Shown: positions 32,448-43,561, numbered from the stretch's first letter. The stretch is 64,000 nucleotides of DNA from Mastigias papua (GCA_964019165.1 OZ025280.1:14502428-14566427); one strand, 5' to 3'. Notes: generated by a model from the sequence alone, not told the origin. Translations and numbers: made by a program.

Positions 32448-32823
32448 TAAACCAGAAGTAGTCCCTGATTGGCTAATGTGATTCTCCTTAGTGACCAGGT
32501 AACAACCATCCTACCTCAGTTTGTTTATACTGAAACGACTGCCAAACTCAACGCTGATAGATAGACTGATGGTCTATTTTCTGGATACTATTGTATCTTG
32601 TTATTGTTTATGTACTCTAATCTTATTCTCCTGGACATTTACTCTCCATTTCCTGAAGTGAAATACCTCCACTTGATTTTGTTTGGCTAGGCCATCCTGG
32701 TGACTTCTCTCAGCTCTCAAATAATCGGACTTGAACAAACTATCATTTCATAGTACCTCATCGAATTATATTGAGAAGAATGGCGAATGGACACAATAAC
32801 TGGTATTTTTCAATTTTTTACAG

Positions 32824-34041
32824 ATGATTTGGATACGATCTCTAAAGGTGACTTGAAATACAAGGCAGACTACGTAATGGACTTTAGCATATAAGAATAC
32901 AAAAGTAACACAAAAATAAGAGCTTCGACGAAAGATAAATGCTACCCTATTTCCCTCACTGTCGATGGAGATGGTGGAATAGTTGAGGGACAGTGTGATT
33001 GCCCTCGTGGGAAATGGATATGCAGTCGTATGGCAGCTACGGCACTTTATGCAAATAAAAAGGGGGTTTCAAAACCAAATTTGACAAATAGCTGGATTGC
33101 AAAGCCAAAGAAAGCTGCAAAAGTGGATTCGAAAACAGTTGCAGACTTATTCCCAAGTCCAAGGCCTCAATACAGGGCTACATCAAGGGAATGTACACCA
33201 GCAGATTGTGACGTACTGCATAGGACATTGGCTAAATTGTCAGTGGACGGAATGCAATGTCCAATGCAGTGGATTACTGGGGCTGAACCACTCAATCAAT
33301 CAGCAAATCTTATTTTTATCTATTTTATTGAGGAACTCCTTGAGGATTTTATTACAGATAAAGACTCCTTTTATCAGAAAGGCCAAAGCTACTGAGGAAC
33401 AGATAGTTTGGCTTTCCAATAGAAGAACATCATTATGGGGGCAGTACCGTAACATGAGACTAACAGGGAGTAAGTTTGGGGACGTAAGTAATGCTATGGA
33501 GAGAAGAGAAAGTAAGAAAATACCAATCCCTCCTTCCCTTTTAAAAACATTAAGAGGGGAATAGTCCATTACCACAAAAGATGCGGTGATATGGGGACAA
33601 ATGCACGAGAAAATTGCTTTGGAGACATATGAAAAGGAAACTGGCAACAAAGTACAGGAATGTGGACTATTTAGTTTTCCTTGTGGGTTTCTTGAAAGCA
33701 GCCCAGATGGTATCAGTTTTAGTAAGAGATGTGCTAAAGAGGAAAGCAAAGGGGTTCTGGAAAGTAAATGCCCCTGGTCTCACAGAAACTCAAGAGTCAC
33801 TAATATGATTCATGCTGAGCTCAAAGGAAAAGACAAAAAGAGCTTCTTCTTGACAACTACATGGGAGTTAAATAGAAATCATCCCTACTGGGACCAAGTC
33901 CAGGGAGAGATTGCAGCTACAGGTGTTAGTTGGGCTCACTTTGTTGTGTGGACAACAATTGACATGCAGATAATAAATGTGGAGAGACCCATTATGGGAG
34001 AAAACGTATGTACCAACCCTAACAGAGTTTTACTTGACTGA
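32824..34041 (+). pseudogene. SWIM-zinc-finger YqaJ exonuclease-like protein of ISL2EU
   Basis: Second protein of ISL2EU. From 32824 the frame reads DDLDTISKGDLKYKADYVMD, a TAA, then a SWIM-type finger CDCPRGKWICSRMAATAL (the expected His before MAAT is Arg), then LTGSKFGD and PPSLLKTL. The YqaJ/lambda-exonuclease fold follows: VIWGQMHEKIALETYEKETG, SSPDGISF, LESKCPWSHR and YWDQVQGEIAATGVSWAHFV. The metal-binding residues D (SPDG), E..K (ESK) and Q (QVQ) are present. Lesions: TAA near 32903, frameshift near 33380, TAG 33562. Its exact role in transposition is unknown; DNA end processing is a fair inference. Confidence 0.8.
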
Positions 34042-34166
34042 ATTGCTTCCTTCATATTGTATGGATCAGGCTTTGTCATAAATAACTTGAGTAACATATT
34101 ACATCTAGACATCCTTACTTTAATACAAATGTAATATAGCACGAAAAAGCGGGAACATTGCTTTAG

Positions 34167-34207
34167 CATACTGAAAGCGTTTTTCGTCCGACACTCGTCA
34201 GAGTATG
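34167..34207 (-). ncRNA. Candidate type I hammerhead ribozyme, left repeat
   Basis: Read on -, CATACT-CTGACGA-GTGTCGGAC-GAA-AAA-CGC-TTT-C-AGTATG in separate parts gives stem I of 6 bp (CATACT with AGTATG), the conserved CUGANGA and GAA boxes, a 3-bp stem III with loop CGC, and a cleavage site after C. Stem II is weak (G-C, U-A). Penelope repeats are known to carry hammerheads. Confidence 0.6.
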
Positions 34208-34334
34208 AAACGTCGGATAGCGACCGAAAGGTGAAATGAAATATATAGCCAGATGCGGGTACACGTGATATGATGAATAATGCGTCTATTTGGCTCTATG
34301 ATTGGCCACTTAGCACCTATTCACCATTGTTTAC

Positions 34335-35926
34335 TTGAAGAGTCCAAGTGAAAAAACGAACAAAAGTGATTACATCCAAAAGATGGGCTATATTCTTGAC
34401 GATAAAACCAAGTTTTTTAACATGGGCAGTGTTGATCAGCATGATAATACGGCCAAGACCGAACAGAAGTTACAAAAACGTCTCTTAGACTTAGTTAACC
34501 AAAAAATCTTGACTCGTGATATTTATGATAGGATTAGACCCACAGGCTCACAGCGCCCACGTATGTATGGCTTACCGAAAACGCACAAAGAAGACATCCC
34601 ACTTCAGCCCATTTTATCTATGATTGGCTCCTCTCAACATGAACGTGCTAAATGGTTATCAGACGTTTTGTCCCTGGTCCTAAAACTCTACTCCTCGAAT
34701 TGCGTAAAAGATTCGTTTACATTTGCCAACTTTATCCAAAAGTATAACGTTGACCCTGCCAAACCATTTTTGTTCTCTTTTGACATCAGCAGTCTATTCA
34801 CCAACATGCCATTAGATGAGATCATAGGGATTCGTGCTGATGCTTTGTATAGAGGTCAGCTTGATTGCCCTCCATTCCCTGAGGATACTTTCAACGAATT
34901 GATGCTAGTTGCTACGCGAGGAGTGGAATTTAGTTTTAACAACCAGATGTATAAACAATTAGACAGAGTGGCAATGGGCAGTCCTTTGGGGCCAGATTTG
35001 GCAAATATTTTCGTGGGTTTTCATGAAAGTAGACTTTTCAACAACACCATAAAGCCAGGTGTCTACTTTTGTTATGTTGACAATACTTTTGTCATATTCG
35101 GTTCTGAGCTGGAATGTGACCGTTTTCACGTCAACCTCAACCACCTACATCCAGCCCTACATTTTACGGTAGAGAAGGAGCAAAACAACTCCTTGACTTT
35201 TCTAGACGTTTCGGTTGAGAAAGGGGGCACTGGATTTCTCACCAGCATTTACAGGAAACCAACATTTACTGGTCAATACATCCGTTGGAATTCCTTTAGC
35301 CCAAAAGCTAGCAAAATCAACCTTATAAAAACTTTAGTTCACAGGGCACTTATGATTTGCTCTAAAACCAAGTTAGATTCTGAGCTGGGCACAATAAAAC
35401 AACTGCTTATTGACAATGGATATCCAGAAGATGTCCTTGTTTCTTGCATTAAGGAAAAACTAGCCAACATTTCATCAGAAAAACAGTTTGGTCCTGAAAA
35501 GTGCCCGGTCTACCTAAAATTGCCCTGGATTGGAAATGTGTCTTCAAAAGTTGAAAACCAAAGTAACAAAGCCATTACATCTTGCTTCTATGCTGTGAAG
35601 CCCCGTGTGGTTTATAACACTAGGGTCATGCTACCATCTGCTAAAAAAGATAGCGTTCCTACCACTCAAAAAAGTTGTGTAGTTTACGAATTTTCGTGCC
35701 GATGAGACGCTCGGTAAGTAGGGCGCACCACGCAGAGACTAGCAGACAGAATAAAACAACATATCCCCATGAGCATCAGGACGAAAAACACAACAACACG
35801 AGAACAGCCACCTCGTATGTGTAAAAACTCTATTTCTAAAATGAAAAGTGATTCGGCCATAGGACAACATCTTATTACAAATCCAGAATGCGCCAAAACA
35901 TATACAGACGATAATTTTCGGATCAT
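34335..35926 (+). pseudogene. Penelope reverse transcriptase with GIY-YIG endonuclease
   Basis: Single protein that nicks DNA and reverse-transcribes. RT motifs: RMYGLPKTHK, LFSFDISSLFTNMP, MGSPLGPDLANIF, then the active site reads YVDNTFV instead of YVDD, an Asp to Asn change, and LTFLDVSV, IYRKPTFTG. The GIY-YIG nuclease follows at about 35700: DAR, a TAA where Tyr is expected, VGRTTQRLADRIKQHIP, and later IGQHLI and FHLGVLESVYIK. A TGA at 35703-35705 separates the two domains in the same frame. The stops and the active-site change make it inactive. Penelope length and order are normal. Confidence 0.85.
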
Positions 35927-36167
35927 TGGGCAAGCAAGATCGTTCTTTCATTTAGGTGTTTTGGAATCGGTTTACATCAAGACTCAAACCCCAGTCTTGT
36001 GTAAACAAAAAGACTTCGTTTTTTCACTTGGACTCTTCAAGTAAACAATGGTGAATAGGTGCTAAGTGGCCAATCATAGAGCCAAATAGACGCATTATTC
36101 ATCATATCACGTGTACCCGCATCTGGCTATATATTTCATTTCACCTTTCGGTCGCTATCCAACGTTT

Positions 36168-36208
36168 CATACTCTGACGAGTGTTGGACGAAAAAAGCTT
36201 TCAGTATG
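36168..36208 (+). ncRNA. Candidate type I hammerhead ribozyme, right repeat
   Basis: Same fold in the right terminal repeat: stem I CATACT (36168-36173) with AGTATG (36203-36208), CTGACGA at 36174-36180, GAA at 36190-36192, stem III AAA/TTT with loop AGC, cleavage after C36202. The loop differs from the left copy (AGC against CGC), while core and stems are kept. Confidence 0.6.
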
Positions 36209-36236
36209 CTAAAGCACTGTTCCCACTTTTTCGTGC

Positions 36237-36306
36237 TATAGTGAAGCTCTGTAGTACCAACAGACTTGTCATATAGTGAAGTTCTGTAGTACCAACAGAC
36301 TTTTCA
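36237..36306. repeat. Tandem duplication beside the Penelope element
   Basis: Two copies of about 35 bp: TATAGTGAAGCTCTGTAGTA... then TATAGTGAAGTTCTGTAGTA..., both continuing CCAACAGACTT. Confidence 0.8.
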
Positions 36307-36352
36307 CACATTTAATAAGCCATTAAACTCAAAATGATTTTCATACTAACTT

Positions 36353-37911
36353 CTACTCTGTGTGATACTCTGCAACAAGCATATCAATATATTCCTGAAA
36401 AATCCCAGCAATTATTGGACTTTGTACGTTCACAAGAACTGCACAGACTTGAATGAAGTTATCTGCAAATGGACGCAAGGGGGCATCTATGTATCTTACT
36501 ATTTTATATGTTCTAAGCCTCTTAATTGCTCTCTCTACATGTATTCTACAGCTTGAAATTTTTCGTGACCAAACTGCTTCTTCCTTTGTAAAATAGGGTT
36601 TTGCCACATAGAAATGCTGGCACATTTAAAAAAACATTCTTTGGTAATAGGTCATGTATTACAAACCCCTTGTCTGCCAGAATTAGATCTCCTGCCTACC
36701 CAAAAACTGGAAATAAAGATAAAGTAAGATACTTTGTCTAAAGATGGCACATAATGTAAGAAACCAGATTTAATATATCATGAGAATCACTGGATGAATG
36801 TACAAAGTCTTTAAGCCATGGAGATTGCAGATAGTTTTAGCCATCATATTCAAATTACCTTCATATGTGATATGATGCCAGATTCATTTGTACTACTCTT
36901 ATCACTAGTGCTTCCTGGAAAGCCATTACTAACAAATGTAATAGCACCATTTGGGGCAACCCCAACCAAATACTTTGCAGACAGGAAATGTTTATAGTTG
37001 CTGAACGTTGATGATGCAGCTGATAGGTCATTTCTTGGTGAAGCAATCCTGAATTCTGTACAATCTATAATGATTCTACAGTTAGTGATACTTTCAAAGG
37101 CAATGGGCATCGCACATTTATTCTTTTCTTGAGAAGGAAGCTCTTTCATAACACCAATAAAAATATCTCATGAATTGTATGCAGATATGTCATTACAATA
37201 TTGTGGATTGTTGTTTGACTAACAGAATATCTTTTTGCAATGTCAAAATATGGAGGGTCAAGACAAAGCCTTATAAGAAAGATGAGTAGCTGATCCTCAG
37301 GAGTTATAGATTTGACTGGTTTGCCTGACCAATAGTTAAGAGGAGAAAACTGATCCACGGTTTCAACCATAACATTAAAATGGACTTCTCAATGCCTGCA
37401 TAAGCTTTCATATCAGCACTGTTCATGTTTTTGAATCGGAAACTCGTAGCCTCTAGGTCTTTAATCTGTTTCGTTAGTTCTGCTATTATATTGGAATTAG
37501 ACGGAAGAGTGTCAACAGCACTAGGGCAAGGAGCAGCAACAAAAGTGTCATTAACCCCTGCAGAGGAAACAGTTGATGGCTCTACATGGTCTACACTATC
37601 TGCCCTCATTAAGTAGCTAGAGCAGCGCTTGGATTCTCTCTCATCCCCTTCAGTTCCTCGTAGATTTACAGATGGGGGTGCTCCTTTGCATAGGCGTTGT
37701 TTTCTAAATGCACCTGGCGTATCTGTCTGAGGAATGTATATATCTGATGGCTCAAAATGGTTGGAGCATACATAAGAAGATCTTGTTGGTGTAAAATTTT
37801 CCGTCCTCACTCTCACAGTCCAAGCCCTTAATAGTGTACTGTCCTTCGGTACTGGAAAAAGGACAGTTCTGGATTCTTTTCACTAGAGCAGCTGCAGCCA
37901 TAAACTGGACA
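36353..37911 (-). pseudogene. THAP-domain DDE transposase of ISL2EU
   Basis: Starts at ATG 37911 with a C2CH THAP finger: MYCPVYGCSCSSEKN, a one-base shift near 37860, AWTVRVRTENFTP, YVCSNHFEPSDI. Then a coiled coil (IAELTKQIKDLEA), a helix-turn-helix (DIAKRYSVSQTTIHNI) and the core: CRIIIDCTEFRI (first Asp), APNGAITFVSNGFPGSTSD, AGDLILADKGFVIHDLL (second Asp) and CRIHVERAIKRLRTYKI (Glu). Splice-like sites exist (TAG before AGDLIL near 36690), so part of the frame changes may be introns. All catalytic residues are kept. Recognises the element ends by its THAP finger, by analogy with P elements and ISL2EU. Confidence 0.8.
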
Positions 37912-38384
37912 GTACATTGGCATATTTCAATGTAAAACAAGGAAATACCATATATAATCGAATAGGATGACATATATCAGCAGGACGGCCTAGCCAAACA
38001 AAGTCAAGCGGAGGTATTTCGCTTTGGGAAACAGAGAGTAAATGTCCAAGAAAATTAGATTAGAGTACATAAACAATAACAAGATACAATATTATCCAGA
38101 AAATAGACCATCAGTCTATGGGCGTGATTACATGGGTGAGTTGACCCGGTGCTAGCTCATTTTCAGCTTAGAGAGTTGTCTTGGTTCTTCAGTTACATCC
38201 TTCATATAGGCATGATGCGATTATATGTAGCAAGCCAACCCACTTTACCGGGTTGACCCGCTTTTTGAAAGTGGGTCAACCCGGCCAGACGAGATGCCTC
38301 TTCCCATGTAATAGCATCAACGGAGTCAACACTGGGTTGACCCGTTGTACACGCATGCTCAGTATAACTACATGCAATAACAAA

Positions 38385-39402
38385 ATGGCAGCAGCTGCTA
38401 GTACGAAGAAGTGTTCGTGGACATCTGAATAATAGAAACTCTTATTACGTCTCTCAGTGACTATGAAATCAGAATGGAGTTTATGAACAAAGATTTTAAT
38501 GGTGATGAACCCCGTCAATATGAAGAAATTAGAAAGGATATGGCACGAATCTATTCCAGTGTTGATATCAAGATGTTTGGCCTGAGTCAGTCATGACTGT
38601 GCCACATGAAATGGATGTCACTGCAAGGAAAGAGACGTTGGAAATGATTAAGGAGGAACAGCAATACATAAAGCGGGGGTACAATCGTGTGTTGCAAAAG
38701 ATAAAGAAAAGTAGGCAAACTTTCTCATCTGCAGTCATATCGGGTACCAGAAGTGGCTTGGGCAAAGTGGTCATGGAACATTATGACGAGCTGGTGTCCA
38801 TTTTTGGCGGCTCACCGTCATCAGAACCTTCGGACTTCGGTTGCATGACAGGGGAAGGAGCTACAGTTGAGCCAGAGCCAGGCTACGAAGATGAACATGC
38901 AAATCTGTCTATCAATGACAGCAGATCAAGCACACCAGTGAATTATTCACACACTTTTGCAACTGATGAATTGACTAAAGATGTAGATGGAAAGAACCCA
39001 AGAAAGAGGAAAAATGCATCAACTGTACCCAGGCTTATTGATGAAAAGCGGAAGCATCTTGAAAAATCTCTGTCATCAAAACAACGAGACCAGTTACTTC
39101 TAAGGGAAGCACGAGAAGATGCTGCATTTTGCAAAGACTTGTGTGATTCAATACGCGAGTCAAATGATCACTTTGCAGATGCAGTGAAAGCCATGAGCAA
39201 CAGCTTTGTTCAGGTAGCTGAATGCATGAAACAATCTATGGATGCTCTTTTAGCTATGACTAATGCAAATGCCCCTGCCCCAGCAATGATGCCTGGAATG
39301 CATGCACAGACTTTTACACTTCAAAGAAATTATTTGAAGCAGAACAGTAGTAATAAAGCTTCAGATTTATCTTATTTTGAACAACTTCATTCAGATCATT
39401 AA
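38385..39402 (+). pseudogene. SANT/Myb-like partner protein (Harbinger 38120-40984)
   Basis: From ATG 38385: MAAAASTKKCSWTSE, frame change, ETLITSLSDYEIRMEFMNKD and RQYEEIRKDMARIY form a SANT domain; after another shift near 38580 a long frame reads KRGYNRVLQKIKKSRQTFSS, GLGKVVMEHYDELVSIFGGS and a basic-acidic tail with coiled-coil character (LLREAREDAAFCKDLCDSIR). The GK..YxxLxxIxxGSP phrase is shared with the partner protein at 42520-43319. At least two frameshifts. Confidence 0.7.
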
Positions 39403-39525
39403 CTCAAAGATGGCAGAATAACATAAATAATCAATCTGTTATAAACTGAACACAATCATGCTGCACATATAATAGGTTTATTTTCTTCTTTTGATTTAAT
39501 ATGAATCTGGCAAGTTTTGATTTAC

Positions 39526-40583
39526 TTAAGCTGTTAATAAATCTCTAATCTCTTGCCCTTCTGCAGTTGTCCCTGAATATATTGGATCAGGAATATTTGA
39601 GAAACTGTTTGCATCTTTTCTGTTCATCTCAATGTGTACTCTTTCTAATTCCTCATCCAATAAAATCTTGCTTGATTCACAGTTGTGTAATACAAAACAG
39701 GCTATAATAAGAGTAGGAACTTTGGTCAAGTCTAGATCAATTTTCCTAGTCAATAGTCCCCATCTTGCTTTAAGCCTACTAAATGCACATTAAAGTGGAT
39801 TTCTTGCAGCCCTTAGCATGTTATTGAAGAGTACCTGTGCATCTGTTTCACAACTTTTATACTCTTGTAGACAATTAGGAGTTAATGGGTAGGCAGGGTC
39901 GCCAATGACATACTTTGGTACGTTTTTATGACCTGGTAAAACCATGCTATATGTTTTGGGAGGGTCCTTACTTCTCAATTTTTTCCAATATCTGAGTTTG
40001 AGAAAACTTGTGCATCATGGCACGAACCTGGCCATGTGCACTCTACATCAAGAAAATAGCCACAGTAATCACAACCTGCCTGGACATTGAGGGAATGAAA
40101 TTGTTTATAAGTGAAATACTCTTGTGAGTTTTCAAGGGGAGTCTTAAGTGGATTATGAGTGCCATCAATACACCCAAAGCCTTGGATCATGGGAAACTTC
40201 AACTCAAATTGTGCAACTTTTCTCTCCATTCCTGGTACACTTTTCGGCAAATAAATGTATTGTGGTCCCAATGTCTTTGCTAGAGCAGAGCAGACTTCAT
40301 GGATCACTTTTGAGACAGTACATTTATGAATACCAAATGTATTGGCTGTCATCCATATGGATCCTGTATCTTTCAAATAATACAATGTCAAGGCAACTTT
40401 CTTTTCTATTGATATTTTGTGGTAGTTAGGAGAAGCTTGGCTTGGTGAAATGAAGGGTCTAAGCTCTTCACAAAGATTGAGGAATTGCTCTTTTGGCATT
40501 CGAAAATTCTTCTTCCAGCAATCAGCTGGCAACAATCCTAACATCATATTTTCCCACCATGTGTCTGTTCTCCCTTGTTTCAC
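39526..40583 (-). pseudogene. Harbinger transposase with catalytic Glu turned into stop
   Basis: Read from 40583: DTWWENMMLGLLPADCWKKN, helix-turn-helix ANTFGIHKCTVSKVIHEVCS, first Asp in FGCIDGTHNPL, PGSCHDAQVF, then after a one-base shift near 39977 second Asp in VIGDPAYPLTP, and after NPL a TAA at 39790-39792 exactly where the Glu of (V)ECAF is expected, followed by CAFSRLKARWG and KVPTLIIACFVLHN. The single change from GAA to TAA would both end the protein and remove the third catalytic residue. Confidence 0.8.
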
Positions 40584-41132
40584 CCAAATTGACTTCTTTT
40601 CCTCAATGGACGAAACAGATGTTTATGTCTTAAGCTTTTGAATAGAGCATTCCTTCTGTATCCATAATATGCTACAATTCTTTCATTAACGTGCTCTCTA
40701 TAGATAGCATATAGCACTAGCATTTCTCACATTTGAAAAAGTAGCATCCACATAATGTGAACACACGAAGTAAACTGTGAAACAACCTTATGTTGTCCTC
40801 TCATGACCACCATACTGACAAGTGCTGAAGAGGGTAACCTCGTTTTGGCTTTAGACTGGTTGGCTCAGGGTCAGAGCCGAGCTACAGGCAGGTCAACTCT
40901 CCCATATAATCGCAATTACTGGCGAGCCAGAGCTGAGTTAGCACCGAGCTATAAGTGGGTCACACCACCTATGTAATCAGGCCCTATCTCTCAGCATGGA
41001 AGAAAGCTATGATAACTCACAACATTGTTTGAGTGTGGCAGTCATTTCAGTATAAACAAACTGAGGTAGGATGGTTGCTACCTGGTCACTAAGGAGAATC
41101 GCATTAGCCAATCAGGGACTACTTCCGGTTTA

Positions 41133-41209
41133 ACAGCGTATAGCTTAGCAAAGATACCTTCCTGCGCATGCGTCACACAAAGCACAAAAGATTTCAGCAT
41201 AACACAACA
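41133..41209 (-). repeat. Fragment of gypsy 3' LTR
   Basis: On the - strand, purine tract TGAAAGGGAGA (41220-41210) is followed by TGTTGTGTTATGCTGAAATC, the likely start of an LTR. A near copy of this start (TGTTGTGTTATGCTGACATC) lies at 48585, fused to gag. The LTR is cut at 41132 by the ISL2EU end. Confidence 0.6.
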
Positions 41210-41282
41210 TCTCCCTTTCAGGTAAAAGCAAAAGTAAGATATAAATGTAAAAATGAGTCATCCTTCATAGAAGTCAATCAGC

Positions 41283-41660
41283 TCAAGAAGAGGCCATGTT
41301 TTCTAATGCCTTCAGTGATGGTTGCAAAGGTCTTCTCGGGCGTGTCTTGATGTTCAGCTCAACTTGTGGTGTCTGATGCAATGTCGTCTTTGATTCACTA
41401 TCCTCATTGGCCTTTGCTGGCATCGGAGAGTCTGAGTTTGTCTCACGTACAACTAGATGTTCTCTATTCCGACGTATGCTGCTGAGAGGTGTCTGCACAA
41501 TATATGATCGTGGGTACTTGGCCTTCTGTGTAACAGTGCCCGGTAGATCATGATCTTTTATGCAGACTTCTGTCCCAGGATGTAGTGTACTCAGTGGAGC
41601 AGCTCTGTGTTTCTGGTTGTACAGTATCTGCTGCTGAACTCTACTGCTCTGCTCATGTTG
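41283..41660 (-). pseudogene. Gypsy integrase C-terminal part
   Basis: - strand frame: HRAAPLSTLHPGTEVCIKDH, PGTVTQKAKYPRSYIVQTPL, SIRRNREHLVVRE, ending in RPRRPLQPSLKALENM at 41283, the usual end of such integrases before the polypurine tract. Confidence 0.75.
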
Positions 41661-42250
41661 CTGAAGTGTGGAGATATTGGTAATGCATCCATAATTGAGC
41701 AGACGAATGCTTCTGTTTCATTTTCATCAGAGTGGCTAGTTTCTTTAGATGTAGGTTCTTTCATCATCATCCTTGACAGGGTATCTGAAGTGTACATGTT
41801 CTTTCCAGGTACATGGATCATTTCTTGAATATGGAATCTCATGAGACACATACAAAATCTCTGACTTCTAGGAGGTAATTGATCTAAACAGTGTGTCATA
41901 AGCATGGGTAATAATGGCTTGTGATCAGTTTCTCCCACTATTGGCTTTCCTAGTATATAGTCACTTGCTCGTTTGCAAAGCTATGTAAAGGCAAGGCACT
42001 CTTTCTCAATGTGGGAATAGTGCATGTCTGTGTTAGTTAGTGCTCTTGAGAGATATGCCACAGGTTTCCATGTGTCATCATCTTGTTGTTGTAAAACTAC
42101 TCCACCTAGGCCATATGATGATGCACCACTTGTTATCTTTGTCTTTTTATATGTGTCATATAGAGCTAACACAGGAGGGGAGATCAAACACTTTTATTTG
42201 CTTAAATGCTTCTTCTTGAGCTTGACCCCATGACCAGGACTTCTTTTCAC
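41661..42250 (-). pseudogene. Gypsy RNase H (fragment)
   Basis: Reading from 42250: SWSWGQAQEEAFKQIKV, ITSGASSYGLGGVVLQQQDD, VAYLSRALTNTDMHYSHIEK, ETDHKPLLPML, MIHVPGKNMYTSDTLSRMMM. The first words are the direct continuation of the RT piece that ends at 46232, showing the Harbinger split it. The conserved ExxTDHKP and (D)xLSR motifs are near normal; the first Asp is Gly-Ala-Ser (GASSYGLG), a likely loss. Confidence 0.75.
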
Positions 42251-42519
42251 TGAGGCTACGTTTACACTGCACCGGTACAGTTTTCATCCGCTAAATTTGT
42301 GTTATGGATCAATTGTGTCTACACTGTACCGGATCAAAACTGTTCCTCTTGTCCTTCCCGTCTACACTGTACCGGATCCGTTTGTTTTCTTGCTATGAGC
42401 ATGCGCACAGCGGGTATCACATTGCATGCAGGGAAGGAAGTTTGCTCTGAAAAGCCGCCAAAACAAATTCTAGTCATTTCACAACAAATCGACCCACTGA
42501 GTTGTCCGTAAAACGCACA

Positions 42520-43561
42520 ATGCCTAAGAAGCAAGATGCAGTGGCCTTCACTTGGACAGATGAGGAAATGCAGCTTCTTCTGCAAGTAGTAATAGACTAT
42601 AAGCAACAAAGAGAAACGAAGGTTTGGATTGGGAAACAATAAAATCCAAATACGAAGACATAACTGAGAGATTTCAAGCAAGGTATCCCAAAGAAAACAC
42701 CGTAGTTACTGAAGAAGAGTTCCCGAATCATGCAGATCCTCAAAAAATCACGAAAGACAGACTTATAAGCAAGATTAAGAGAATAAAAGCAGGGTATCGT
42801 AAAGCCATCGATACATGTCGTCGCAGTGGTGGGGGAAAGGTAGTACTAGCATTGTATCAGGAATGCCAAGAAATATGGGCAGGATCTCCAGCGGTCGCAA
42901 GCATCGATGAAGGAATAGAAAGTAGTGCCATACCAGGTCCTACAGATGTGTTTTGTGATAGTCGAAACAGTGCTTCTCTTGGCAGCTTCTCCATTTCTTC
43001 CAGTTGTGCAGACAAGTCATCATCAGATTCACCATCTCCATCAGATTCACCATCTCTTGTCACAGGAGTAAGCAGTGGTGATGAGTATAACGAAAAAGAT
43101 AGGGAGGCTACAACTCAGTTCAAAGTAGCCCCTGCCAAGAACAATGTAAAGGAAACAAGAAGAGAGCTTGTGAAACATTTGCAAGAAAAGAGAACTGCAA
43201 AGTTAAGTAAGAGGTTGTCAACTGATACACAGCTTTTGGACATTGTCAAGCAGGAGATTCAATTGAAAAGAAAAGCATTAGAAAAAATAGAAGAAGGTGA
43301 AAAAAGCACCAGGAAATAGTGCAGACTTTTGCCCATTCAATATCCAGATTGACTGAAGTCATATGTAAAAGTTTTGCCATGGAACAGGGAATGATAAACC
43401 CACACCAGTATGCCCATCAACATAATTATGATGGGTCAAACTACAATCCACAACAAAACAGCAGTAATCATGGTGGGTCAAATTATAACCCACAGCAAAA
43501 CAGAGGAGACAACAGAAATCATAGCTATTTTATGGATCTTATTGATGACAATAATTTCTAG
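42520..43561 (+). pseudogene. SANT/Myb-like partner protein (Harbinger 42254-46231)
   Basis: ATG 42520: FTWTDEEMQLLLQVVIDYK opens a SANT domain; a one-base shift near 42615 leads to LDWETIKSKYEDITERFQAR and KITKDRLISKIKRIKAGYRK, then GGGKVVLALYQECQEIWAGS, a Ser-rich linker and a Lys/Glu coil. A second shift near 43310 leads to a tail with two GSNYNPQQN repeats and an acidic end (DLIDDNNF) at 43561. Compared with its sister at 38385 it is better kept. The two shifts could be sequencing errors or true lesions; introns are less likely because both shifts lie inside conserved text. Confidence 0.75.

Larger units (their letters stand above)
34136..36239 (+). mobile_element. Penelope-like element with inverted terminal repeats
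   Basis: About 230-bp repeats in inverted orientation (34136-34372 and 36013-36239) flank one reverse transcriptase-GIY-YIG gene. Each repeat holds a hammerhead-type motif. The element sits inside ISL2EU between the YqaJ gene and the transposase. Just outside on the right, a 35-bp phrase (TATAGTGAAG..CTGTAGTACC) is repeated in tandem. Confidence 0.85.
38120..40984. mobile_element. Harbinger element in the right ISL2EU terminal repeat
   Basis: Ends read GGGCGTGATTACATGGGTGA on the left and GGGCCTGATTACATAGGTGG inverted on the right, flanked by TAT at 38117-38119 and 40985-40987. A SANT-like protein (+) and a transposase (-) face each other. Removing it restores the ISL2EU terminal repeat. Confidence 0.9.
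32448..41132. mobile_element. ISL2EU-type DNA transposon with two nested insertions
   Basis: Terminal repeats start TAAACCAGAAGTAGTCCCTG at 32448 and, inverted, end at 41132 (TAAACCGGAAGTAGTCCCTG). About 268 bp match: left 32448-32715 pairs with 41132-40988 and then, across a nested Harbinger, with 38119-37975. Inside are a SWIM-YqaJ protein (+) and a THAP/DDE_Tnp_4 transposase (-), facing each other. YqaJ plus THAP-DDE is the known coding set of ISL2EU elements. Nested elements: Penelope 34136-36239, Harbinger 38120-40984. It appears to have entered the LTR of the gypsy element to its right. Confidence 0.8.

Noticed and set aside
38385..43561. SANT-like proteins as host transcription factors
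   Set aside because: Both lie inside terminal inverted repeats with target duplications and face transposases.
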